From Ligustrum vulgare (taxonomy: Eukaryota; Streptophyta; Magnoliopsida; Lamiales; Oleaceae): a stretch of 64,000 nt of DNA. The translations under genes were made by a program, and so were the position numbers. Below, piece by piece: positions 34,788-44,949 of this stretch (position 1 is the stretch's first letter; each line of letters begins with the position of its first letter). The DNA is taken from contig OY743172.1 in the NCBI GenBank assembly GCA_963555705.1, positions 24,179,446 through 24,243,445 on the forward strand, in the 5' to 3' direction. Below the pieces are notes generated by a model, which saw only the letters and a program-made list of their open reading frames with translations, was not told the DNA's origin and did no database searches.

Positions 34788-35460
34788 ATGGCAGATCTAA
34801 AAAATAAATATTATATAACACAAATTAAAAATAAATATATAATATATACATCAAGATTTATGATTATGCATACATTAATATTACCCGATAATTATAAAAT
34901 AGAATCTTGAGAACTTTAAGAGACTTAAACAAAGATATAAGAAAATACATTTATGATCTAATAAATTTCGACATAATAAAAGAAGATTTTATCATAAACG
35001 AAATATTAGATTTAATCCACAAAGATATACTAGAAGAATTATACAAAAATTATAGAAATTGATTATCATAGAGGAGAACCCTTATTAATCAAATATCTAG
35101 ATATGAAAAACAAATGAAAAATTAGATTCAATAATAGAACAAAGAGGAAATATATTAGATCAAATGATAGAAGAAAGAAATATAAAAAGAAAAGGATTTC
35201 TAAGACTAAAATCATTAGAAAGTAAAAGAAAATACTTTAATATAATTCTAAAACAATTACCTAATATACTTATGATCATAAATAACAAAGAAAAAATCAA
35301 TATTGAAAAAATGATATAACTGGAGAAATAAAATATTACATAAAAAGTTATAGAGCACAACAAAGAAAAATGATGTTAATATCAATTGAAGAATTTTGTG
35401 AATATAATATAATGATATGTAAAGAAGTAAAATATGATACGGAATTAAGATTAGAAATTG
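34788..35460 (+). pseudogene. EPRV first ORF region, heavily broken
   Basis: An ATG right after the primer site opens a 41-codon frame ending at a TGA near 34911. Reading in other frames (for example 34913-35060) gives Lys/Ile/Asn-rich helical sequence typical of small caulimovirid ORFs, with repeated stops. No family can be assigned. Confidence 0.4.
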
Positions 35461-35482
35461 AGCATATCAAAGGAAAAATTTA

Positions 35483-36052
35483 ATGACAGAATTTCCAGAA
35501 ATAAAATTTGAAAAACAAATAATAGAAAATATTAATCTACCAGTAGGATCTTACCAAATAAAATGAGCCAATACAACTATGTTTCAACCATTAAGCTCAT
35601 GGGGAGAATCCGATGAGTTTCTTAATATGCAATTAAATTGGATAAGTGCATTTTTATGGCAAACATATAAAAACATAAATTTACAAGATAAATTAGCCAT
35701 TGAAGAATTACAACAATTAAATATACAAGATATAAATATCAAATAAAAATTACAAAATATTCAAAATAAACTAACAATACAATTCAAGGAATTAAAAGAA
35801 ATGATAGGAGAAGTTAAAAATATAGATAAAGAAATCTTAAAAGAATTTCAAAGAAAGTCAGGAGAATTAATTAATCAAGATAAAATTGGAATAATTATAG
35901 AAAAAATAGATAAATTAAATGAGAATATAAGAAAGAATGAAAACGAAAAAATCATATTAATAGAAGAAAAAATCAAAAATATAGAAATAAAAATAGATGA
36001 TATATATGACAGACTATTTAAGGTGCAAAAAACTCAAAAATCAAGAGTATAA
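35483..36052 (+). pseudogene. EPRV small ORF (unknown function), two internal stops
   Basis: ATG 35483 opens a single frame of 189 codons to the TAA at 36050. Two in-frame stops interrupt it, one about 27 codons in and one about 87 codons in. The downstream half (35801-36052) is predicted to be strongly helical, with heptad-like Ile/Leu/Lys/Glu patterns. It ends one base before the next ATG (TAA-A-ATG), a compact spacing common in caulimovirid genomes. Function unknown. Confidence 0.5.
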
Positions 36053-36053
36053 A

Positions 36054-36314
36054 ATGTCAATAAGCGAAAATATTGAAAATCTAAAAATATTAATAAAATC
36101 ATTGATAGGTGATGTTCAAGAAGTAAAAAATGAATTAAAAGAAGTAAGAAATGATATAAATATACTAAAACTAGAAATTAGAGAATTCAAAGAAAATAAT
36201 AAAACCAAAGATAAGAAAATAGATAAAAAATTCATAGAAAAAAAAAATACTTATAATAGGAAAAAAACATTTCGAACAAGAAAAAATTATAATAGAAGCA
36301 GGAAGTATGGATGA
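36054..36314 (+). CDS. EPRV coiled-coil ORF, possible virion-associated protein
   Basis: 86 codons, uninterrupted. The N-terminal half (ENIENLKILIKSL, EVKNELKEV) is a clear heptad coiled coil and the C-terminal third is very basic (RKKTFRTRKNYNRSRK). A short protein with an N-terminal coiled coil and a basic C-terminus placed before the coat gene is what virion-associated proteins of caulimovirids look like. The similarity is architectural only. It starts one base after the preceding stop codon. Confidence 0.45.
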   Translation: MSISENIENLKILIKSLIGDVQEVKNELKEVRNDINILKLEIREFKENNKTKDKKIDKKFIEKKNTYNRKKTFRTRKNYNRSRKYG

Positions 36315-36436
36315 TGAATTCAGGAGAAACATATTACCAAAAATATTAGAGGAAGAATTAGAATTACAAAAATCTATGGAAAAAACTTTAGGAAAATCAA
36401 AAGCTGAAGAAAAAATTGAAGAAGAACAAGACAAAA

Positions 36437-37763
36437 ATGAATGAAGAATTAGATTTGCTTATAGAAAATTTTGACCAGTTAAGCATAGAAAATTTTAATG
36501 AATACCAAGTTTTAATGAATACTGGAGGAGCACCTAACCCTGCTCCTATAGGAACTTCTAAACAAGAATTACCAGATCCAGATGAAAGTTATGCACCCTT
36601 ATATAGTAAACCACACCGGCAATATTATGATAGAATTAGAGATAGACAACCACCTAGAGAGAATAAATATAAAGATAGATTTGAACCAAATAATAATTAT
36701 GATAAAGCTATTAATCATGGAGGAACAAAATTAGATTTGGATTGTAAAATAGATACTAAAAAAACCTTATTAACTTGGGCAGATTCAATGATACTATTCT
36801 TTTTATACAATAAAGATGATACATGAGAAAATACTGATAGAATGATAAATTTTTTAGTAGTATCTTTTGAAGGACATGTTATAAATTGGTGGGAAGGAAT
36901 AAGTAGTGATACGAAAGCATTAATAAGAAAAAATGTACAGACGGAACTAATAAAATCAGATAGAAAGGGAATAGAAAAGTTAGTAGATTATATTGCGGAT
37001 GAATTTTTAGTAGAAAATTGGATAAGTAATTCTGAAGCAGAATCAATAAGAGAAAAAGATAATGCAAGAGTAAGATTAATAAATTTAATAATATGTGATA
37101 CGTGTAAAATCAAATAATATACTTGTGAGTTTAAAGAATACTATTATGTCCAATTCTATAGTAATGAAAATCAAGAAGTATATAGAGATATGTATTATAA
37201 TAAATTACCAGGTTCATCGGGAATATACTTTAAAATAGAATTTGAAAAATTTATTAGAGATAATCCTGAAACACCTAGAACATTAGGATCAAGAATAAAA
37301 TTCCTATTTGAAAGATTATCATATATATGTCAACAAAGACAATTATTAAAGAAATCAGGAAAATTAACCAGAATATGTTGTGAAGATATGAAAAAACCTA
37401 CTCAATGGGATGTAACCCTGAAAGAAGAAGAAATAATAATAAAAGAAAATATAAAAATAGAAAGTTTAAAAAATTCAGAAACTTCAGGAAAAAATATATA
37501 AACCCTAAGAGAAGATATTACAAAAGAAGATATAATCCAAATAAAAGATAGAAAAATAAAACTTATAAGAAAGACAAAAGCCAATGTAAATGTTGGAATT
37601 ATGGAGAAATGAGACATATAAGCCCTGATTGTAATAAAAAGAAGGTTAAAATATTACAAAAAAATTATCTAGAAATAGAAAGTGAAAAAAGTGAAATATC
37701 AGACATTGAAGAATATTATGATCAAGAAGTTTATATAAGTGAAACAGATTCAGAAAGTAATTA
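36437..37763 (+). pseudogene. EPRV coat protein remnant with damaged zinc knuckle
   Basis: One frame from ATG 36437 is interrupted by TGA at 36824-36826, TAA at 37115-37117 and a stop at 37499-37501. A shift then leads to the frame holding the zinc knuckle at 37585-37632. The segments VSFEGHVINWWEGISSD and EVYRDMYYNKLPG fit the caulimovirid coat core. In the knuckle (CKCWNYGEMRHISPDC) a Cys position reads Tyr and the Gly before His reads Arg, so zinc binding would be lost. An acidic tail (ESEKSEISDIEEYYD) follows, as in related coat proteins. Not functional. Confidence 0.75.
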
Positions 37764-37905
37764 ATCAGAATCAGAATAAAGAAATAGAAGAAATAGAAGC
37801 AAATAATAACATAAATAAATAAGAATATGAATGAATAGAAGGTTATGGATTAAAGGTAACTTTTGATAATAATAAGTTCGGAAGATACAAAAATTATCTT
37901 TAGAT

Positions 37906-39084
37906 TTGAAAATAGGAAAATGGGAAATATTAGATAGAATATGGAAAAGAGAAAAAGTAGCAATAAATGAATATCATAAAATTGAAAGGGCAATAGATGT
38001 TAGAACTACTCAAGGAACACACATATTAAATCTTTTAACAAAAAATACAATTGCAGAATTATTAACAAAGATCAATAGAAAACAAAGTGAAAAGAATCGA
38101 TATGTTTACTTAGCAGGTATCCAAATAATGTTTAAATCCCTGTTTAGAGAAGGATTAGATTCACCTTTAACTGTAAGTTTACATGATGGAAGAATTATAA
38201 ATTTAAAAGACAGTCATTTAGGAACAGTAAAAGAAAATCTAGCATATAAGAAACTAATATTTACATGTTACCCAAAATATTGTATGTCATTAAAAGATAG
38301 AAATTTTAATGAAGTTTTAGGATTACACTTCAAATTACATAAAGATGATATAATGGAACCATAAGATAAAATTATGACTATAGAATACAGAGCATTATAC
38401 ACATCTAATAATTCTAATTATGGAAACATTTATTCTAAAAAACCATATATTGAAATTCATAAAGAATGTAAAGATTTTGGTAAAGCTGTAGAACCAGATA
38501 AACAAATAAGTTTAGTTCCAAGAAACTATGAACTTACTATAACAAAAAATAAACCAGAAGTCATAGAGTTACGAGAAGAAGAATACCCTAATAATAACAT
38601 AACATTTGAAGATGACAGATTAATTAGGAGATTAGCAAGTTTACCTAATAGAAAACAATTAGGAGAAACTAGTAATACAAAGGAAATAAAACTTAATAGA
38701 AATGCTAGAAATATGAAAATAGAAGGTGAATATTTTAATGGAATAGAGTATATAAAAGGATCAAATATATTAATTGACACAGGAGTTAGTGAATGTCATA
38801 TAGCTTCAAATAGAAATAAAGGACTAATATCTCATAGAACTGATCCATATAAATATATAAATTTTGATGGATAAGTACATATGACTGAACTTGCAGTAAA
38901 AGTACCAATAAAAATAGGAGAAATAAATCTCCTAGTACCATGTCATGTAGATAGTAGTATGGTAAATCCTCATGTATTATTAGGAATGAGCTTTCTAGAT
39001 GGACTAGAAGATTATATTATAAAACGTGAAGGATTATATATAACTCATAATGGTCAAACTATATTATGCAAAAAAGCTGAATAA
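37906..39084 (+). pseudogene. EPRV movement protein plus C-terminal protease-like domain
   Basis: One frame with in-frame stops at 38362-38364 and 38872-38874 and no ATG at its start. 37906-38340 contains IQIMFKSLFREGLDSP and LGTVKENLAYKKLIF, the core of caulimovirid movement proteins of the 30K superfamily, which act at plasmodesmata. Downstream, 38760-39060 contains LIDTGVSECHIA and, 60 residues later, VLLGMSFLDGLEDY, an aspartic-protease-like pair of motifs distinct from the second pair in the next frame. An acidic, helical linker (38520-38700) joins the two. Confidence 0.7.
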
Positions 39085-39556
39085 ATGAATAATCAAATAA
39101 GTTTTCCATTAGCCGTTTATATACAAGTTATAATTGTTGAAACAAATATAACAATATGTGCATTAATTGACACGAGAAGTGATATAACAATATTCAAAAG
39201 TTTCTTAATAAAATCATAGAATACTAATGGAAAGATAAAAATTACATAAATAACAGGAGAAAGTACTCATATAATTAATAATGCTGATAAAATTGATATA
39301 ATACTTGGGAGTAAAAAAATAGTTGTAAATAAAATATATAATTATAACAACTTAGAATGTGATATATTACTAGGAAATGACTTTATACAACAATTTCAAT
39401 ATTATAAAAAAAATAATTACATGATAATGTTGCAAAAACCTTGTGAGAATTTAGACATTATAGAGTTCAACCAACACAGCGTGGTGATAAATGGGAGAAA
39501 AAACTAATTACACAAAATGAAATAAAAAATAAAAGAATAATGTATAAAAAAATCTT
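39085..39556 (+). pseudogene. EPRV aspartic protease remnant
   Basis: Same reading frame as the movement protein remnant, starting at an ATG right after its stop. CALIDTRSDITIF (Gly of the active-site D-T-G replaced by Arg) and, further on, CDILLGNDFIQQF are the two conserved parts of a retropepsin. At least two in-frame stops lie between them. It precedes RT as expected for a pararetroviral Pol. Confidence 0.65.
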
Positions 39557-39558
39557 AA

Positions 39559-40122
39559 AAACAAACATACAAACAAACATGGAAGAAAAAAAAATTTGAT
39601 CAACTAGAAAAAATTTGTGGAGAAAATCCATTATTATTTTGGAAACCACGTCATCCAAAAGCTAAAATAGAATTAACAGAAAATGTTATTATAAGAGTTA
39701 GAACAATGATGTATACCATACAGGATACACAAGAATTTAAAACTCAGATAAAAGAATTACTTAACCAAAAATTAATCAGACCTAGTAATGGACCCCATAG
39801 TAGTTCAGCTTTTATGGTTATGAAACATTCTGAGAAAAAAAGAGAAAAAGTTAGAATGGTGATAAATTATAAAGAGTTAAACAAATATACTAAATTTGAT
39901 GGATACTTTTTACCAAATAAAGAGGTATTAATAAATCTTGCAAAAGGAAAACAATATTATTCTAAATTTGATTGCAAATCAGGATTTTGGCAAGTAAAAA
40001 TGGAAGAAGATAGTATTCAATACACAGCATTTAGTACACCACAATCTTGCAAAAATACATCAATAAATTTGACACTCATCAAATCCATGGAAGCTTTGCC
40101 ACTTTGCAAGAGGCGTGCATAG
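39559..40122 (+). pseudogene. EPRV reverse transcriptase, N-terminal part only
   Basis: Open from 39559. FMVMKHSEKKREKVRMVINY, LPNKEVLINLAKGKQYYSKFD and CKSGFWQVKMEEDS are caulimovirid-type RT fingers and palm. The reading leaves the family pattern after TAFSTPQ (about 40041), before the block that carries the catalytic YxDD, and runs a few more codons into promoter-region sequence. RT catalysis and RNase H are therefore missing, through a deletion or a junction between two viral genome segments at about 40042. Confidence 0.8.
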
Positions 40123-40135
40123 CCAGAAACTGCCC

Positions 40136-40437
40136 CACATGCCAAAGGAATTGATGGACAGGTGGAAGCCACTTGATGGATCTGCTTCACATGCCAACAA
40201 AACTGACGGACAAGTGGAAGCTATTTAATAGATCTACTTTAATTCAACAATGCAGGACAATGTAGGGGCCATATCAAGACCAAAAAAGAGAAGGATAAGT
40301 GTCCCTATAATGTAAGGATCATGTGATGTAATAAATAATAGAGGGACAGGTGTGTCCTTAGGTGAAAAAAACTGTAAAATTGTTAGGACGATGATGTAAG
40401 CAATGATGTAATTGTGTCCAATGTAGTATTATAAATA
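40136..40437 (+). promoter_or_regulatory. EPRV 35S-like promoter
   Basis: Two 52-bp direct repeats (40136-40187 and 40188-40239, each opening CACATGCCAA) are followed 150 bp later by TGATGTAAGCAATGATGTA (40391-40409), which has the layout of a caulimovirid as-1 element, then TATAAATA at 40430-40437. The whole resembles a 35S promoter: upstream repeats, as-1-like box, TATA box, then a leader. Both TGACG cores read TGATG. Transcription would head right into the leader, which is now interrupted by an LTR element at 40856. Confidence 0.7.
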
Positions 40438-40557
40438 GAGGCCTCCGGGATAGTTGAAAGACAGAACACTCTTGAGCACTCAGTTTGTGAGAAAGCCAAA
40501 AAGCTTTCTTTCTTTGAAAAATTCTCATACCTTTCCTTTGTCAATTTTCATATTATC

Positions 40558-40563
40558 AATAAA
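40558..40563 (+). terminator. EPRV poly(A) signal
   Basis: AATAAA about 120 bp downstream of the TATA box, the position used by caulimovirids. The signal is skipped on the first pass of the circular genome and used on the second, which creates the terminal redundancy of the pregenomic RNA. Confidence 0.55.
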
Positions 40564-40855
40564 ATTCCAATTTACTTATCATATTATGATAAGTTTCTAA
40601 ATTCTTATCTTCTAAATCTTATTTCCAAAAGAAAATATATTATTAAGAAAACTCCCTACACTCTGTCCTAAAATATTTTCCATTTGAAGAGTTATACAAT
40701 GAAGGCATCCAAGTTTAGCTAATAACCCGTGAAGGCAGGAAGCCATTTGAGGGTGTGGAGCAGAAACCTATAAGTCTGAAGGTCACTAACAATAGAAGGA
40801 AAATACAAAGGTACTGAGAACAGGAAAAGATGTTAGTATTCTTAATATATCTATC
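40564..40855 (+). other. EPRV leader, part before the nested insertion
   Basis: Non-coding, moderately structured sequence between the poly(A) signal and the nested element. It resumes at 49235 after the insertion and the second copy of CTATC. Confidence 0.5.
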
Positions 40856-42679
40856 TGTAGCGACCAAGAATTTTTACGCGATTAATAATTATTTTAATAG
40901 AAAATCGTGTCGCTACTATTTCACCCATTTTTATTAAGTTAACGCCACGACGTATTCGTATAGCCAAGTCAAGAAATAATCGAGATCGTTCGATTTTAAA
41001 TTAAATTCCGAATTTCTAAAAATATCTCCATTCTCTTGATTTAAAGTATATTAAGTCCAAATACTTAATTCAATGTTATCCCAATATTTATTTATACAAA
41101 AATTACTTTTATTATTTAAATTAAGAAAATATATGCAAGCATGAGAGGTTCCATTATATGTAATCATGAAGAGCATAATATTTGTATAAAAAATGGAAAA
41201 GTATATGAATGATTTATATACTCCATTATATATAATCATGAAGAGCATAATATTTGTATAAATATGGAAAAGTATATGAATGATTTATATACTCCATTAT
41301 ATATAATCATGAAGAGCATAATATTTGTATAAATATGGAAAAGTATATGAATGATTGATAAGACTCCATTATATATAATCATGAAGAGCATAATATTTGT
41401 ATAAATATGGAAAAGTATATGAATGGTGCTTTACTTTAAGAAAAGGATGTGTTAAAATTAATAGAATTGAATGATTATGTTTACAATATGCCAACTTTAT
41501 ACATCTATTTAAACCCATCTCTTTTACACACAACTCTACACATATACACTTATTTCCAATCTCTTGACAAAATCCACAAGTAAGAGAAATTCAAGGTGGT
41601 CAAGAAAGTTTTGGTTCGTTTACTACTACACTTCATTTTAATCTTTTAAAAGGTAAGTATATCTTATGTTTTTATGAAAATTAAGTATGTTGTTATGAAA
41701 TGTAAGTATATCTTATGTTTTTATGAAAATTAAGTATGTTGTTATGAAATGTAAGTATATATTATGTTTTTATGAAAATTAAGTATGTTGTTATGAAATG
41801 TAAGTATATCTTATGTTTTTATGAAAATTAAGTATGTTGTTATGAAATGTAAGTATATCTTATGTTTTTATGAAAATTAAGTATGTTGTTATGAAATGTA
41901 AGTATATCTTATGTTTTTATGAAAATTAAGTATGTTGTTATGAAATGTAAGTATATCTTATGTTTTTATGAAAATTAAGTATGTTGTTATGAAATGTAAG
42001 TATATCTTATGTTTTTATGAAAAGTAAGTATGTTTTTATGAAAGGTAAATATACCTTATGTTTTTATGAAAAGTAAGTATGTTTTTATGAAAGGTATTAC
42101 CTTATGTTTTTATGAAAAGTAAGTATGTTTTTATGACAAGTAAGTATATATTATGTTTTTATGAAAATGTTTGGATCATTGCTATGAAATAAATCTCACA
42201 AGATTGTTATGGGTTCCATATGATATGTTTATGATTATGCTAAGGGGACCGGAGTTTAGTAGCGCTACACATAAGAATTCTTGCCATTTAAGTTCGGTAA
42301 AATTCTTGTGTCTCCCTATGTTTATGAGTATTTCGATCCTATCCTATGTTATGATGAAAATGATCCATATGCTTTCAAAAGAAAATTTATGCTTGGTATA
42401 CTTACTGGGATTTTATAAATCTCACTCCACGATATTTACCATTTTCAGATAATTGAAGGTTCGAGGCGGTCAACATGGAAGTGGCAAAAGTGGTTAAGAT
42501 TGATGAGATAATTATGTTGAACTTTATGTAAGAAAATTATGTTCTATTTTTATTCACAAATAAAATTATGGGATTCTAATTATTCTTTTGAATAATTTTA
42601 CATTACTATTTAAGTCTCGATAATATGATATGAGTCACTTTTAGTGGCACTCGAATGGTCGAGAATTCGGGTCGTCACA
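40856..42679 (+). repeat. 5' LTR of the gene-carrying element
   Basis: 1824 bp. It contains four units of about 70-73 bp (41151-41425, CCATTATATATAATCATGAA...) and a 49-bp minisatellite from 41653 with seven full units. The short ORF at 42171-42452 also occurs in the other LTR and is not a gene. Confidence 0.93.
41653..42165 (+). repeat. 49-bp minisatellite in the 5' LTR
   Basis: Units of the form GTAAGTATATCTTATG, TTTTTATGAAAATTAAG, TATGTTGTTATGAAAT, seven full copies from 41653 followed by shorter variants with AAAAGTAAGTATG. Each unit contains GTAAGT and GTATG strings that look like 5' splice sites. Confidence 0.93.
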
Positions 42680-42681
42680 GT

Positions 42682-42693
42682 TGGTATCAGAGC
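42682..42693 (+). promoter_or_regulatory. Primer binding site (tRNA-Met) of the gene-carrying element
   Basis: TGGTATCAGAGC two bases after the LTR end. It fixes the plus-strand orientation, so both ORFs inside are antisense to the element's own transcript. Confidence 0.9.
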
Positions 42694-44699
42694 AAAGAGT
42701 TTTAAAAACGATTCTGTAGATTTTTGAAATTTTATTTCTTTAAAAAAAAAAAAAAAAATCACTATTCACGTGAACAGTAAAACGACGTGCTATTCATGAT
42801 GAACAGTGAACGAAATCACTATTCATTATAAAAAAAAAAAGTTGAATTTTCACATGTCAAGTATGGTTATGATTTTGAAAAGCATGATGAAATTTGATGA
42901 GCGAATTTCAAGGACAAAATTCATTTTAAGCAAGGGAGTTTGTAATGTCCTGAAAATTTTATGGAATATAATTAGTTAGTGATATGATGTTTATATTGAT
43001 GTCTTTGATAAATTTCTAGAAGTTCGGGGACTAAAGGAAAAATAAGATTTGACGATAAATTTTATTTGGGTTAAGTTATTAATTATTGATGGGGAGATAA
43101 TTACTATATCGATATTGGATTTGTTTTGAAGACTGTGATTAATTAGGAATTATGATTCAAGAAAATGTTGATTTGGATACAACCACATTAAATTATTGTT
43201 GATTAAAGGAAAATAAGATTATATGAAATATTTTAACTCATCACTCTACTATGTCACTCTCCACGTATTGACTCCTCGAACCAGGTATGTTATATGCTTT
43301 GCAAGTCATTTACGATTTTATTAAGACATGTTAAGTATGAAATCTTCATATGTTATGAATCTTTAAGTGAAATATACATGTTGAGTATGATATGAATTGA
43401 TAGAAGCCTGAATTTTAATTTATTCCTTTTTATGTAGAATCATGAGACAGAGAGGATATTTATATGAATTTTGGTGCATATTAAGCTTAGTAAGATTGAC
43501 TCAATTAGAAATTAAGTTGGGTTGTAACTTTTGCCCAAAATATATGGAATAATATATTAAACAAACAAAATTGATAATGAATTCGTACAATAATTTATCC
43601 CTTTATCACTACCTTTGTGTAAAAACAAGGGAAAAACTGTGGATGGTTATTAGTACTTCCTCTTCAAGTTTCAATTTTCGGTTCAATAATTTATCCCTTT
43701 ATCACTACCTTTGCTTAAAAGCAAGGAAAAACTGTGGATGATTATTGGTACCACTCTTCAAGTTTCAATTCTGAAAAAAAAAAAAAAAAAAAAATTCAGA
43801 AAGAAAAGAAAGAAAGAGAACGGGTGTTGAGCATAATGGGAATAATATGACTTAAGAATGATTTTCAAAATAATTGTTGTCCTCGAGTTTAGAAATGATA
43901 AACCTTAAATGGACTTTGCATAATTGATTTTAGACATGGCATTAAGTATGAGAAGTCAACAGAAATGATTAGAAATATGTTCAGATTATCTATCATTTAG
44001 ATTTAATGAGAAATAGCGAGCCAATTTTATGAATTTTTATGAGATGTTAAGATTATAAGTGATATGATTTTAATGAGACTTTTATGAGAAGCATTATGAA
44101 GTTAGAGATTTAAAGATTTGGTTATTGGGAATTAAGTAATGGATATTATGTTGAGTAAGTGAATTATGCCTCTATATTGAAGAGAAATTTATTATGAACT
44201 TTGGCCTTGTGATTAAATTTTGGGAATATGATTTATGACTTATAAATATAAGTATGAGTAATCTTTTGAGCCAATTAAGGTATTGAAGGAAGTGATATTG
44301 TGATATTGACGACTATGATTTGAAATTTCTATGTTTAGGAATTATGAATTGATTTTCTGGAATATTTTTTTATGATATTGAAGTTTGATGAAATTGTGGT
44401 CAATTTTTAGATCGTTGTGATCAAATGTGGAATTATTTATTATTGTGAGTTATGAAGTATGCTTACGGTTTGAATAAGTCCAAATTTCAAAGGAAACTCT
44501 GCTTAGAATTTTATCGTTTGGAATTAAGAGCATAGTATGGTATGCAATCACTAAGAGAATTGAGGTTAGACATGCAAATTCATTTACATCACAAACGAGA
44601 TTTAGTAGATGATAACAGAGATATTTATTATTTTCTCGTAAGGAGAACACACAAGAGTCACATTGGAAAGAAATACATGAAACACGCAAAATCAAAAGA
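42694..44699 (+). other. Interior of the gene-carrying element, left part
   Basis: No ORF. 42760-42830 holds ACTATTCACGTGAACAGT-type near-palindromes. 42900-42960 reads AGGACAAAATTCATTTTAAG, then GGGAGTTTGTAATGTCC, which looks like the polypurine tract and LTR start of a different Ty3 element, continuing as LTR-like AT-rich sequence. 43588-43785 contains a duplicated segment of about 97 bp (AATTTATCCCTTTATCACTA twice) followed by an A-run. Confidence 0.5.
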
Positions 44700-44726
44700 A
44701 AGCAACATGGGAAATTCCTCAAATTG

Positions 44727-44940
44727 AGAGATGTGTTTCCGGAGTAGCCGTATCCTACCACCTCTGACCTTTTGAGGAAATAAAGAAACCTTCAAAGAGG
44801 TGTGTTTCGAGAGTAAGAATACTCCGTAATCTACCACCTGGAACCTTTGAGGTACACACAAGATTTAAACATTAAGGAAATCCTAGGAAATTAGAGGGGT
44901 GTCTCGAGAGTAAGAATACTCCGTACTCTACCCCCACCTA
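44727..44940 (-). repeat. Three degenerate repeats next to the LOG 3' end
   Basis: Plus-strand phrases GAGGTGTGTTTCGAGAGTAA with ATACTCCGTAATCTACCACC recur near 44727 (most diverged), 44801 and 44895. They lie within 230 bp downstream of the LOG stop codon and so could be its 3' UTR or an unrelated small repeat. Confidence 0.7.
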
Positions 44941-44949
44941 TTCTAAGAT

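Noticed and set aside
41653..42165. Regular repeat-spacer look of the 49-bp array
   Set aside because: Units are contiguous and contain no unique spacers, and the host is a plant, so it is a minisatellite and not a CRISPR array.
42171..42452. 93-codon ORF present in both LTRs of the gene-carrying element (also 48721-49002)
   Set aside because: It begins at the end of the minisatellite, has no recognisable domain and is duplicated only because LTRs are duplicated. Treated as chance.
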